Shown here: positions 23,123-35,034 of the stretch, in pieces
Layout of the letters: the number at the start of each line of letters is the position of its first letter
Position numbering within the stretch: the first letter of the stretch is position 1
DNA from: Pyrus communis
Taxonomy: Eukaryota > Streptophyta > Magnoliopsida > Rosales > Rosaceae
Length of the DNA stretch: 64,000 nucleotides
NCBI RefSeq assembly: GCF_963583255.1
Contig: NC_084813.1
Span: forward strand, 13,502,001-13,566,000
Reading direction: 5' to 3'
Translations under genes and position numbers: made by a program
Notes under the pieces: generated by a model
What the model was told of the DNA's origin: nothing
Seen by the model: only the letters and a program-made list of their open reading frames with translations
The model's database searches: none

Positions 23123-26100
23123 TCATATCGAAATACTATTCGGCACACCACGACATGTAATCCCAGGCTCAGAACTTGGTACAAGCAACTCATAAGGCAA
23201 AACTCCTGCTCCACATCTATGCTTAAGACTTGGATCACTATTCCTCCTGTCAATCTCCCTCTCAATTTCCCTAATCTCTGCAGAAAACTTGTGAAATGCC
23301 TCCACCACATCAGCATCCCCTGACCAAGTAGACGGTTGCTGCCTCTCCCCTAGGTACTCCTCATCCGGCGAATGTGTTGATAATATGTCCACCACAGCCA
23401 TGTATTTTATGGCTTGCAGGACGCTTGGCAAAGCTGAGAGGAAGAACTTTTGTGGGTCTGAGATGAAATTTGCGTATTCGGGGTCATTCTCTTCCGGGAT
23501 CAATCTTCTCATCAGGGGTGGCCTGTTGGGGACATAACCTCCATAGGGGTACTGTGCAAAATTGAGTGCAGCATGTTGAGCCGATGCTAGCCAGATTAAT
23601 GTGCTGAGGATTGAGACTAGGTCATCTGCTGTGGACAGTGACGGCCACCAGTTTTCATGGCGGAGATCAGCGTGACCTACATTGACGGACTCCGAGTACC
23701 AGTCTTGCAGCTCTCTGTCGTTTCGGATTAGGCTTGAGTCGGGGTAGTAATGGTGCACGTAGGTTCGAACCCAGTTCTCAATTGCACCCCAGATGAGTAA
23801 TCCATCACTGCCATATGGGTAATCTTCCATTACAAGTCTCACACCGTGGGGTTGTGTTGTATCAGGCACTGCCATACCCCTACATTAAAAATTATGAACC
23901 AAATAAATTAGATAAATAACATAGAAACACATTTCATATGGTAACGTGTGCTAACAAGACATATTGTCAAACTATGAATTTCAACCATATATTCAGGAAA
24001 ATAGTAAACCTAATGCAAACGCATGCAATATGCTAGATCTTTTGTCACCTACCTTTGTACAAGATCTGCAGGAAGGCTTTGGGTGTCAAAGCGCCAGGTT
24101 TGGTATGCTGAAGAACTGATTTCCATTGCATAGCGGCCTGGAGTGAAGCATGACTCGATGACACCATCAGCGTTGATCAAGATCTGGCGAGCCAGTTTAT
24201 TGATCTCAAGAGTGTATCTCATGTGCGGATCCAAAAGCTTGTAAATCGGGTGCATTGCGCTTAACTGTCTATGTGCTGCCAAGATAAACGGCTCTAGGGT
24301 AGCATGGGTACGTAGCCTGCAACCAATGCAACAAATTTTCAGCACAAACATGTACAACAAAATTATATATTATTATAAAATAAGTAACCCTAAGTTGGCT
24401 ACATAAACTATTATGGCTAATTTGATAATATATAATCAACTGTCACAAAATGTAGTTAGTCAATTATTATGAACAAAAAAAAGAGAATTTACGTACCAAT
24501 GGTGTACAAGTTGGTGGACGCCAGCATCATTGGCGCAGACATGCGCCTTAGCGAGCTGCCACATCCAGTTGGTGGTGGCGTCAACAGCAGGTGTCAAAAC
24601 ACGCTTTGATCTTGAACCTGGTCCTGTATTGGGGAGGGTAAGCTCGATAGCGATGGGCTTGAGAACTCCAGTTGGTGTCAAGAAATAAAGGGTACGAGTT
24701 GCGTAGGATTTTCTCCCATCTAGAGCATTAATCCGATCAAGAAATGGAAGATAGACGTCATGGTAATCCACCATGTACAACTTGTTCTCATCCAACGCCT
24801 GCAAAATTAATAAATCAAACAAAAAACAAAAATGAGCATCAACGATACAAAAAATGGTTGAAGAAAAGATGGATAGTCCCACAAAAAAGGTTGGAAATAT
24901 TATTCGCACTTTCAATTTGTTGTAGTTAAAATACCGATATTTAACTACAGAATGATGCTTGGAATGTTTTCCTAAAAAATGTCTGGGAGTATTAAAATAG
25001 TAAATGGGATAATGAGTAGTACCTGTTGTACAGTCATGCCATAGAGATAGGGTGTGATGTGTTCTTCTTTGAGAGCAGACTCTAATGGCCCATAAACCTC
25101 AGGATCAAGTTTGCTTTCTGGTGGGAAAACCTTAAGCCTCTCAATGCTCAGTGGATTAACCCCTGCCACTGCTTGGCGGGCAAATTCGTCATCTCGCAAC
25201 CAACACAATTTGTCCTCTGCACATGGAATAATATCTCAGTTAATCAAAAGATTAATCATGGCTTTTGATTGATTCATTAATTATTGAGGGTTTATTATAT
25301 TCCCACACAATGACTGCGCACTACATATATTTATATACTTAGTGGGCACATTGCGGGATTTTAATTAATTAAGAACATATAGGTTGAAGAATTGAACTCA
25401 CTGCTTAGAATCTTGGGGGTGTCATATTTAAGAACGCCCTGGTTATAGTCCTGGAATTTACTGACCATACTTGGTAATGGAAGCTTCTTTAAAAATTCAT
25501 CCTGCAAACCCCATTTGAGGAGGACGCCTTCACTGTAGAGGCTGTCGATGTCGGCGAATCCCCGGAAGTCTTTGTCAGCTTTGAAGCTGGACATTAGGGA
25601 AGGGACCAAGTTGTGAAGGACACCCTTGAGCCTCCCAAATAAAAATGTGTCCATTTTTGACTCCTCAAATTGTTCATCTCTTGGTACATACATTGGTAGT
25701 GGCTTCTCAACCCTACTCTCCGCTAGCATATCTGAGCCACAAACAAAACAAATAGACCATTCAAATTTAAGTTATTAACAGTCATAGTTTGGCAACATAA
25801 TGCGACAAACTATGTGGCGAGTGAATATTTCATACCAGTATCAGTTGGGGGACGACCGGTGCGACATCTTCTAGGGTAGGGAATTTTATTACCACCAAGT
25901 GTAGGCCTAGCAAGGTCGATTCCCTTATCAGGGTTTCCCAAATCATTATACAAAGCATAGTCATAGATCCTGTCTGATAATTTTCTAACTCCAGTGCCAT
26001 CACCCCTCAGATTCTTCAACTCCCTCTGTCTCAGTTCCTTAAGCCCATCAGGAGTCTGGTCTGGTAAATATGGCTGCTCAAAAAGAAATAAAAGTCGATA

Positions 26101-27829
26101 ATTATTTAATGCATTTAAACATGCTGCCAAAAATTAAAATTTTGTATTGATATTAAAGTAAGGGTAAGGTGGGTTAAATTTTTCGAATCCGGATCACATA
26201 GGATTCCGAGAATTCGTGAATCATATCCGTTCATCGTTCATCGTGCGGTCAAAAATTATTTTAAATATTTTATTTAAAATTAAATACAGACCGTACCTGA
26301 TAAAAATTGAACGTATAATATACGATAAACGGACACGATTTACGGATTCCCATGATCCTCACTAAAAGGATCCAGAGAGGATCCTGTTGGAAATTTTTCA
26401 ACTAAATTTGCAAATCAAATGATGTGTCATCAATAAAAAATAAACGCGTTAATCAACATTTCAGTAACAATTTAATCATTAACAACCACAATATTTGATT
26501 ACAAGTGATTAAATATTTTTTTTAAAAATATTTCAACCACTAATATTATGATATTTGGTGTCTTTGACGTATTTTCGGGGCATTGAAAATTGTTTCCACG
26601 GGGCTCAGGTAGATAGATTGAAACAGTGAAAGGAGAGGAAGTGACCAGCCAATTAAGTTATACTTATCTAATGAAAATAAAAAAAATATGATAATATCTG
26701 TAATTGCTAATGGCTGCTAGCTATCAAGGTATGACCATTCAAACTTCTCTTATGTAAAATATACACCAAGAAAGTATGCATTGATGTATGATTGATTCAC
26801 AACAATACCGACCTAAATTATTGGTCATCACTTGCAGATATCCAAGGCCTAAAATAAATAACTAGGTTTTGACTTTCCAATCTAGGCCAAGCAAAATTAA
26901 GGGGAAAATGAAATCTACCTTGTTGCAGAAGACTATTCTTTTCTCCGGGTGATCTTTCTTAGATTGCATCCAGGAATTTACAGGAAAATGCAGGGGACCG
27001 CAGGCAAAACCTTCAAGGGTTATGGTCTCCAAAAAGAACTCGTTCTGGTGCTTGTTTGTAACTGTGATTGCTCCTGGGACGCCAAAACTTGAGTCCACAG
27101 TAAACTCAGCTGTATAATTTACCCTCTCCGCTTTTAGATTGGATTTTTTAGACCAATCTTTTAGCACTCCTTCACTGCTTTTCTTGGGAGCCTTTGTTCC
27201 TATAAAAAAATTAAGAACACAAAGAAGAAAAAAATTAGTACAACTCTTAAATTGCGTACTTGAATTTTAAGTTGTTCATTTCTGAACGAAGAGTGATTTC
27301 CATGCACCATTTTTCTACACATACGCACCCTTGTTTATCTCTGACATTCGAATTGAATAAAACAAAGAAAATCAAATGACGGAAATAAACATGGTGTGCA
27401 GAGGAGGAAAAAAAAAAAAAAAAGTGTGCAGAAATTGTTTCTTTTCTAAGAAAATCAGATAGAAAGTTGCTTACTTGGGTCTAATCCTGTACTGACAAGC
27501 TCCAAAACAACATTTCTGCCAATTTTGTCAGTGAGGGAATCCAAGTGTTTGGAAATGGCCTCTTTAAAATCCTCCTTGATCTTATTCCTCACAGTCACAA
27601 CAGCTCTCACCTTCAACTTCGCAGGCTTCTCAGCAGAAAAAACAGGCACAATCTTCACCAAATCTTCACTGATGGCTGCCACAGGACCCCTCTGTGCCCT
27701 CCTCAAATGGACCAGCCTCCTCTGTGAAGGAACCAAACTTGGTCTGGCCAAAAACAACTTAGAAGATGATGAAAAAAACTGAGACTTTTCAATTAGAGAA
27801 CTTCCAATGATTTGTTTAGCCAGTGCCAT
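23123..27829 (-). CDS. Linoleate 13S-lipoxygenase, plastid type (LOX2-like)
   Basis: Eight exons on the minus strand: 27829-27475, 27199-26919, 26073-25836, 25731-25402, 25216-25023, 24798-24497, 24316-24053, 23879-23123. All introns are GT..AG, and the joined length is 2721 bases, 906 codons plus stop with no frame break, which is normal for the family. The first 45 or so residues are Ser/Arg/Leu-rich with few acids, a likely chloroplast transit peptide. A PLAT/LH2 beta-barrel spans about 80-210 and the catalytic domain the rest. Iron ligands are all present: His561 and His566 in the HQLVHHWLRTH motif (spacing His-X4-His-X4-His-X17-His-X8-His), His757 and Asn761 in SAQHAALNF, and the C-terminal Ile906 (GVPNSISI). 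Other signatures are [17 protein letters not shown] and [15 protein letters not shown]. The enzyme adds O2 to linoleic or linolenic acid, normally at C13, feeding jasmonates and green-leaf volatiles. The 13-specificity and plastid location are inferred from the transit peptide and similarity. Confidence 0.95.
26190..26390. mobile_element. MITE with inverted arms inside lipoxygenase intron 2
   Basis: The left arm (CGGATCACATAGGATTCC, CATATCCGTTCATCG) is matched in reverse by the right arm (CGATAAACGGACACG, GGATTCCCATGATCCT). The arms are about 60-80 bases and imperfect. No clear TSD was found. It lies in the longest intron (845 bp) and does not disturb the splice sites. Confidence 0.6.
26390..26515. 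mobile_element. MITE fragment (GAGTAATGTTAGG family) in lipoxygenase intron 2
   Basis: The core AAATGATGTGTCATCAATAA, followed by TTAATCAACATTTCAGTAAC, matches the MITE at 12338-12496 and the one at 63888-64000. Both ends are degraded here. Confidence 0.65.
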
Positions 27830-28040
27830 CTTCTTCTTCTTCCTTAATTCTCTGCAAACTTATATTTGTTCGAGAAAGTTTATTTCCTTTTCTTTTCTTG
27901 CTTTTTTTTTTTTTTTTTTTTCAAACCTTTTATTTTCTTGCTTTGTGCAGAGAAAAAAGAATGGTCGTTGCAGAAGAAGTGAGATGATTTATTTGTTAAT
28001 GGAATATGCAGAATATTATGAGTTGGTGCGTCTGCTTTGG

Positions 28041-28050
28041 TACATATATA
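28041..28050 (-). promoter_or_regulatory. TATA box of the lipoxygenase gene
   Basis: On the minus strand this reads CTGTATATATGTACC. It lies about 212 bases upstream of the ATG, leaving roughly 180 bases for a 5' leader that includes a T/A homopolymer at 27902-27920. It is the best TATA match in the upstream 300 bases; no transcript evidence is available. Confidence 0.55.
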
Positions 28051-28109
28051 CAGAGAGAAAATGATCATGCGAGAGAAAAAGTTTGTTCTCACCGTCCACA
28101 CGTTTTATA

Positions 28110-29139
28110 AATAAAATATATGTGCTTGTGAAAAACACTTGGGTTTTTAACCCTACTTTTTAATGTTGGCTTTGTTTTTTAGTATTTTTGTTTTGACAGT
28201 ATCATTCACGTAATTTTTTAACATATTTTTGTTAATTTATGTCTAATAATTGTTTTTAATTCATTCAATTTGAACGGTCAAAAATTAAAAAGATATGTAA
28301 TAAATAAAAATAGTTGTATAGGTAGCACAATTTTTTTGTTTTTGGGAAACATTTTTTGGGAGGAGTTCAACTTCAAAGAGAGAGACGAACAAAAAGGGTC
28401 CGAGTCAACAACGTGTTTCAGGTTTCCGAGTAAAGACGTGGTGTGGTGGCGTGGGGAAGCCAAAGAGAAGGTAGGAAATGTTGGGTTCAAAGGACGAGTG
28501 TCTCCTTGTCTTCTGTGGAAATGGCAACTGCGCCCTTGTGTATTGAAAAGTTTCATCAGTGCGATGTTGATTCTTGTAGAAGTGGATCAACTTTACTAGT
28601 CCATGGTCCTTGGTCTATGGTCCATGTTTGATTTGACTAAATATATGAAGTCTTTGAAAAAGTCAAAATTAACAACTAAGCTTCATTTTTCTCTTTGACC
28701 GTATTTGGTTCTTGTCTAATATACTTTTTTTTTGGTATAAAATGGGGTTTGGAATCTTAAATCTTTAGGCTAGTCAGAGTTTCTTACCAATTATTCTAAA
28801 GCAATCACTTTTTGATATTTAGTTGTAAAAATGATTAGATGTAGTTATGTTATTGTTAATAAAAATGATCTTTCTGTAACCAAATATAATAAAATGATCT
28901 TTCGTGCTAATTCCCGTCATTCTACCCACTCTTTCGCTATCGACCACTAGATTAACTCCAATAATTTTCAACATTTTCTCACAAGAAAAAGTTTATTATT
29001 TTATTTTATTGTGGGATTGGATAACTTATAGAGAAACACCCTAAGATGGGACAATTTCTTAATCTTGGGATAGAAATAGGACAAACAGGTCATGCACACC
29101 ATACATAAAATGAAATTACTAAAATACACACATATAGAT
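28110..29139. other. Spacer upstream of the lipoxygenase gene
   Basis: No gene is seen. A possible SINE remnant on the minus strand at 28905-28990 has TTAATCTAGTGG, as in the other SINE-like copies here. ORFs at 28270-28631 on both strands are overlapping and carry no domain. Confidence 0.4.
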
Positions 29140-29370
29140 AATAAAAATCAGAAACCCATTGCATCAATTTTCTCATTTGGAAGACAGGGATGTCGAGGGA
29201 TTTCTGTGAGCTCTGGGTTTCTGGGTTGAGCTCTGATTTCAAAGAGAGAGAAGTCCAAAGAGAGGTGAGAAGAGTGAGCTGGGTTTTGGGTTGACCTCAT
29301 ACCTCTGATTTCAAAGAATGGGATGTGAGAGAGGTGAGAAGAGTGAGCTGGGTTTTGTACCATATTTTCT
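29140..29370. repeat. Imperfect tandem repeat, about 75-80 bp unit
   Basis: The motif CTGATTTCAAAGA..., then GAGGTGAGAAGAGTGAGCTG, then GGTTTTG occurs twice in a row (29235-29290 and 29305-29355). A partial third copy of the CTGATTTCAAAGAGAGAG motif lies near 30127. The reverse-strand ORF at 29148-29363 (repeated NPAHSSHLS) is produced by the repeat. Confidence 0.7.
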
Positions 29371-30660
29371 GTTTTGGCCGAAAAGTTCCATTTTTTCCTG
29401 CGACTGAAGTTTCGGCAAGCATAGTAAGGTAGGGTGTAGTTCCAAGTTCCTTCATCAATGATATATGGAGTAAATGGGTTGTTTGTAAGATGAATTATTA
29501 CTTATAAGTTAAATTAGGGTTTGTGTTTCATGTTGGGGCCTCTGTGTTATGGAATTAATTTAGGGTTTTGACGTGCTAGAAAACTAGAATGGAATAATTT
29601 CTGGTTCAAGTTTTCAATTGCAGAAATTTGTGAAAATTTTTCCGTATGTGTATGTGGTGTGCATATGGTGTGTATGGCTACATACTAATATAAGAAAGGG
29701 GAATGTTCAGTAGTTATGATGCACGTATGTTGTGCCCCAGAATTCAGCAAGTATGACCACAACCTAGTTGGCCTCGGCGAAAAACAAAATTAAGAAAAAG
29801 ATTAGAGGACGTTAAATGATCATGCGTGTCCATGAAATATGACAACGAGTATCATGTTTTCCACGTGTACGATTAAGCGGTGATTGATATACGTAACAAG
29901 ACTTTTCAAACTGGCACTGTAACCTTATATATGTAACAATTATGTTTTAATTGTATCCACTATACCAATAGGTTGCCGTTAAAGTTTCTTATTAATGCAA
30001 AAAGCAGCTCATTGCTCGATCTTCAGTTCTGTGCATATCATATGCATGTACTGTACATATTATGTGCATGTAGTGTGTATGTAGTGTGCATATAGTGTAT
30101 ATGGACAGGTGATGAAGTCATTTTTCTGATTTCAAAGAGAGAGTTGTGAACTCTAGGTTTTTGGGTTGGCTCAAATCTGTGAGTATATCATGTGCATGTC
30201 GTATACCATACAGTGAGCAAATCTTGAAAAACTCATCCAACAAACATCAGCATTTAATGACTAGGCTTTGTTCCTAGCCTCGATGCGAGTCCAATGGTGG
30301 TGGTCTCAAGCCTTAATTGTTTCCCATGTTGCTAGCAAATGGCTGGAAAATTTGCGGCCTACTTAAGTTTTGATCCCAACGATCGAGGATGCGATTCGTG
30401 ACAAGGCTAGGTGTTTTGGACTTGTGAAGACAAGATGAAATTGGTGGTGGCTTCAATTTGGACGGTCTTGGTCGGGACGACCGTGCACCGTGTGTGCATA
30501 GTGAGAAGGGGAAAGAGAGTGCGTGAGGGAGAAAGTGAGAGAACAGAGGAGGGAGAGAAAGAGTAGAGAGAGAAATAAAAAAAATGGGAGGAAATAACCC
30601 ATTTATATACGAGGACAATTAAGTTATTTCAAGGTGTAGAAAAAATCTTATTTACGTCCC
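29371..30660. other. Spacer with GT/AT-rich simple sequence
   Basis: Variants of TGTGCATGTAGTGTGTATGT cluster at 29645-29680 and 30030-30105. A GA-rich run lies at 30505-30580. No gene is seen. Confidence 0.4.
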
Positions 30661-30669
30661 ATTATTATA

Positions 30670-31093
30670 CATGCTGCTTAACGCCTAGGCAGACAAGGCG
30701 GATTTAAGTAAATATACTGTATTTCATGTAAATAAGTATCTGCTTATACTTAAAATATATATAATTTCATCATAAACTACAAAATAAAATGACATATATA
30801 TTATGAAGTATTGGAACATAATGAAAACAAGGGGAACAAACATATAATGTGTGTTCATTTAAGTATTCAACAGGTCTCTTACAATTTATTGAAAAAAAAA
30901 GTAAAATGCAAAATGAAAGCTATCTATTTCTATCTAAGTGAGTAGCGACCTAGGCGGGTCTGGACGGGCTAGGCAAGGTGCCTAGGCGGTCTAGGCGAGC
31001 AACTCAATAAGTTTAGGAGCCCTTTCTTAATTTTCAAACGCTTAGGCATTAATCGGAGCGGTGGCCAGCCGCCTAGCACCGCTTTAGAACAGT
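30670..31093 (-). mobile_element. MITE of the CGCCTAGGCG family
   Basis: Read on the minus strand, this matches 39289-39774. It shares the GCCTAGGCG-rich ends, the block GTTTGAAAATTAAGAAA, the central CAATAAATTGTAAGAGAC and ATTGGAACATAAT-type sequence. The GTTCTAAAG terminus is at 31083-31091; the other end is truncated. Confidence 0.75.
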
Positions 31094-31183
31094 GATTTTT
31101 ATATGCAAAGTTCTATTTTGAATCATCTCTCAATATTTATTGTATGTTCTTCATGATTTATAAAGAACCTACCATTATATTTA

Positions 31184-31311
31184 GGGGTGTAATATCTACA
31201 CACCCTTTCTAATTTTCGGCTGGCGGATCGGATGAATTGAAGAAGATCAAATGACAGAAATTAACAAAGAGTGTGTGAGAAATAAAAAAGGGTGTGTGGA
31301 TATCACACCCC
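31184..31311. mobile_element. hAT-type MITE, 128 bp
   Basis: The ends are GGGGTGTAATATCTACACAC and, read on the minus strand, GGGGTGTGATATCCACACAC. The 8-bp repeat TATATTTA lies on both sides (31176-31183 and 31312-31319). It is too short to encode anything. Confidence 0.88.
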
Positions 31312-31319
31312 TATATTTA

Positions 31320-32499
31320 AATAAAATTTCTATATTTTCTTAAATTTGCTATGGTGAGATTCATATTTTGTTAAAAATAAATACTTCTTATATTACAATT
31401 TATATATATATATATATATATATATTAAATGGGAAGTGTTATTGGTACTCCAAAATTATTATTCTATACTCTTCACAAGTATATTTTTCTTTCCTAAAAT
31501 AGAAAGTTTGGAGTGTAAAATAAGATTTTTAAAATGTTAATAACAATTCCCTATTAAAAAGTATGTTTTGTGGTTGCTTCTCGAAGGCTAAAAGCGTTTT
31601 GAGATAAAAATTTCGTAATGCTTTTAGCTCATACTAGCGTCTTTTGGGAAAAATTAAAAAAAAAAAAAAATACAACACAAACACACTTGCTCGCCCGCTT
31701 GAAAGGTTTCAGCGAGTTTATACCAAAAACTCGCGCACGAGCAAAATGCTTTATTAAAAGTTAGGGGTTTGATTCCCCTTTCAGTATAACATAAAAGTAT
31801 TAGTTATCGAGTAAAATATGAGATAAACGTTAATTTATTAGAGATAAGGTAAAACAGATAAACTTCATGAATTGCATACATGCAATGATGCAAATTAAAA
31901 GTGAAGTTGGAAATTTATCAAGCCAATTTTACTCTTGATAGAAAACAAAAATCTAATTTATTTAAGTAGCTATAAATTAAATCGTTTGTTCCAAAAAAAA
32001 AAAATGATATAAGTGAAACAATAAATTGTAGTATGAATCTATGGCACATAGACAATTTATACAATGATCTTCATTTGTCTTGAAATCAACTACAAGCAAT
32101 CCAATTTTGGTTTTAATGCATTCAATGGAATACTTCATCTCTTAGAACTCCCGTATCTAAGTCTGGTTAAAGCACTATACACCATAGTTGCCCTTAAGTG
32201 TATGTATCTCTTAGGGGTTAGGGAATAGGCCGTATATCTTACTATGCAATCTATCCAATTAGGACATAAATTTAACATGCAAAACTCATTATGTACGAGA
32301 AAGCGAGAGAACCATGCGAACCATAAATCTTGTTACAACATCTATGTAAAACCATATTCACAAGAAGCTAATTCGAATTATATTGCTATTACGCTTCAAA
32401 TTCATCTTCAAACTACTATATGCAAAGCCATAAGGTGATCAGTCAAAGAACTAAAACATAAAGCATTCAATTCTTGGTTTGACTCACCAATGTGGAGAT
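31320..32499. other. AT-rich spacer
   Basis: Contains a (TA)n tract at 31401-31426 and A-runs at 31659-31670 and 31993-32004. No gene is seen. The last 100 bases could be the 3' interior of the Copia-like element whose LTR follows. Confidence 0.4.
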
Positions 32500-32972
32500 T
32501 GTTAGGATTTTGGCTCAAAGTTAGTGTCCTATTTTGTTTAGGATTGTATTATGGAAAGTAAAGGTGCACTGATTCTTCTCCTAAAAGGACTAGGAAGGAA
32601 TCAAAATTTTCCTTGTACAATTAGATTAGGAAGCCTAAAAATCTAATTGGACTAGGTAAGAAAGTGTACTTTCCTATTCCACATAAGAATGTAAACCACA
32701 CCCTGTACTTATAAATATGATGTGGCAAGGCTAGAAATCAGCGAGAAAAGTTAGAGACAGCCGAGAGGGACAAAAAGGGCGGATTAGTTCTAGGGTTTTG
32801 CAAAAGTACTGTAACATTATTATTAATCAAACAAGCCATGGTTTCTCTACCCAGAGAAATCACAACTAGATGTAGGCAAAAGTTCTACCGGACTAGTACA
32901 AATCTTGCGTGTGCCTAGTTATTCTTTATTTTTTAAAAGTTCAAGATCTAGAGTGGAGTCAGAATTATAACA
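32500..32972 (+). mobile_element. Copia-like LTR
   Basis: It begins TGTTAGGATTTTGGCTC directly after TGTGGAGAT, the usual polypurine context in front of a Copia 3' LTR. It contains a TATAAAT box near 32711 and ends near AATTATAACA. No partner LTR or coding region is present, so it is a remnant or solo LTR. A long (AT)n tract follows at 32977-33020. Confidence 0.6.
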
Positions 32973-33025
<53 letters not shown>

Positions 33026-33195
33026 CATTGATGCATGTAGGTAAGTTCTATGTTGATATCCACGTGCGTGATATATTTACAATTGACAATCATTTATGCG
33101 TGTGTAGATGACAATAGTTTGTCGTAAAATGTAAAGGTAAAAAGTTGTCGTCAGTATATTGTATGATATATATGAGGAATCTATGATTTTATATA

Positions 33196-34129
33196 GGGTT
33201 ATTATACAAAATAGTCCCTGAGATTTGCATGATCAATAGAAATGGTTCCTCAGATTGTCCATCATCCATGATTTTGGTCCTTTCCGTTAAAAATGATTTT
33301 GGGCAATTTTTAAAGTTTTGTAACTCAATCGTTTCTTAACTAATTCGACCCATAATATATCAAAATGAAGATAGGAAGGTGCAGAATAAGATTGTACCTA
33401 TTTTGCAACCCAATGGTTACTGGAGATGGCCGAAAAATAGCCTGAAAGGTGATTGGTCAGCAGGAAAATAGGAAAACTTGCCAGAAACTGGGTAAACTTT
33501 AAACTTTCATAACTTCTTCAATACTCAACCAAATCAAGTGATTTGAAAACAAAAATAATACTTATTGATGAGACGAAGAGAATGGTACCTTTTTCGAAGG
33601 CTAACTAGCCGTGTTTTGGTTGGAAAACGGCTCGAAGTGGCTAACCATTTTCGAGTTAGCCATTTTCGAGCCGTTTTCTGGACAAACCACGGTACGTTAG
33701 CAGTAAAGAAAGATACCATTCTCTTCTTCTCGTCGAGAAGTATGATTTTCGTTTTCGAATCACTCGATTTCGTTGAGTATTGAAGAAGTTATGAACGTTT
33801 AAATTTTACCCAGTTTCCGGCTAGTTTTCCAGTTTTCCCGCAGACCAGTCACCTTTCAGGCTATTTTCAGGCTATCTCGGGCAATAATTGGGCTTTCAAA
33901 TAGGCATAATCTTGTTCTACACTTTCTTATCTTCATTTTGATATATTATGGATTGAATTTAGTTAAGAATCGATTGAGTTACGAAGCTTTGAAAATTGCC
34001 CAAAGAGTTTTTAACGGAATGACCAAAATTATGGATGGTGGACAATCTCAGGGACCATTTCTATTGATAATCTCAATGACCATTTCTATTCATCATGCAA
34101 ATCTCATTGATCATTTTGTATTATAGCCC
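33196..34129. mobile_element. Foldback element (934 bp, almost entirely inverted repeat)
   Basis: The left end GGGTTATTATACAAAATAG is mirrored by the right end, GGGCTATAATACAAAATGA on the minus strand. The inverted arms run almost to the centre at about 33660 (AAAACGGCTCGAAGTGG against its partner near 33670). The 9-bp repeat TTTTATATA flanks it (33187-33195 and 34130-34138), pointing to a Mutator-type transposase. The ORFs at 33534-33783 on both strands are mirror readings of the arms. Confidence 0.88.
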
Positions 34130-34138
34130 TTTTATATA

Positions 34139-34905
34139 ATGCGTCTTTCTTCTTTTTAAGTACGAGGGAGAATGGAATTCTTCAATTGGGAAAGCTGCCA
34201 TACTTTGGGGTTTCTTTGTCTGCTATTTGTTACCAAATATATGCGCGCATGCAAACAATCGCATCAAGTTTTTGGTAATGTCCATTAACTTAATAAACGT
34301 TAATTATATCCTTAATATGCATCTAAAAGTAATCATCATTTGTCTATGGACAGGGTCCCAGGGACATAGTTGCCACCAAAAGTAAAGTGGGGCGGGGCAT
34401 CTATTTAGTGGTTTTGCATAGTTGCCTATCGCAATGGAAAACTAAAAGTATTAGCAAATTTATAGCGTGCTGCAATTGTGACATTCTGCAATGGCTCACC
34501 TCCACGAAAATTCCTCTAGTGCTTCTCATGATTAGAACAATTTAATGACACTGATTCAAATAAACCTAACTTTGATAAGCAGTCAACAATAATATTAATC
34601 AAAATCGCACTAAAATTTTGTTTATCGTAATTGTGACGTTCTGAAGCATATGAAAGCATACAGGACTGTGTTACTTTGAGTTTTAAGCTAAGGCTGCAGG
34701 ATCACTAGTTATTTGGTCAATTCTGTACACCCCTAATCTGTTGAATTATTGGAGACAATTCAATAACGCAAGCAGTAGTTTTGAGAAAGAGGCAAATCAT
34801 GCACTTGAGTGAAACGTAAAATTTTACTCAAGAAATGGTTCATAGAACGTCTCTTAAATATTAATTGCTGTCAATTATTTTTTGACAGAGATGATCTGAA
34901 TATCC
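34139..34905. other. Spacer
   Basis: No gene or transposon end was recognised. Confidence 0.45.
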
Positions 34906-34912
34906 ACATGTA

Positions 34913-35030
34913 GTAGATTTTTTTTCCTACTCTTTTATTGTTATAGTGGAGGATTTCAAACCTTGTACCTAGCCTATTTTCAATCATCGCTTTATCCCCC
35001 ATCACTAGACTAACGTCAATGGTTTGATGC
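34913..35030 (-). mobile_element. SINE-like remnant
   Basis: On the minus strand it has a box A-like TTAGTCTAGTGATGGG and box B-like GGTTTGAAATCC about 45 bases apart, ending in an A-rich tail (AGGAAAAAAAATC). The arrangement matches the SINE-like copy at 12534. No TSD was confirmed. Confidence 0.45.
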
Positions 35031-35034
35031 TTTT

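Noticed and set aside
27525..27782. Plus-strand ORFs opposite lipoxygenase exon 1
   Set aside because: Shadow of the real exon on the minus strand.
33534..33783. Opposite-strand ORFs of similar composition
   Set aside because: Both are produced by the inverted arms of the foldback element.
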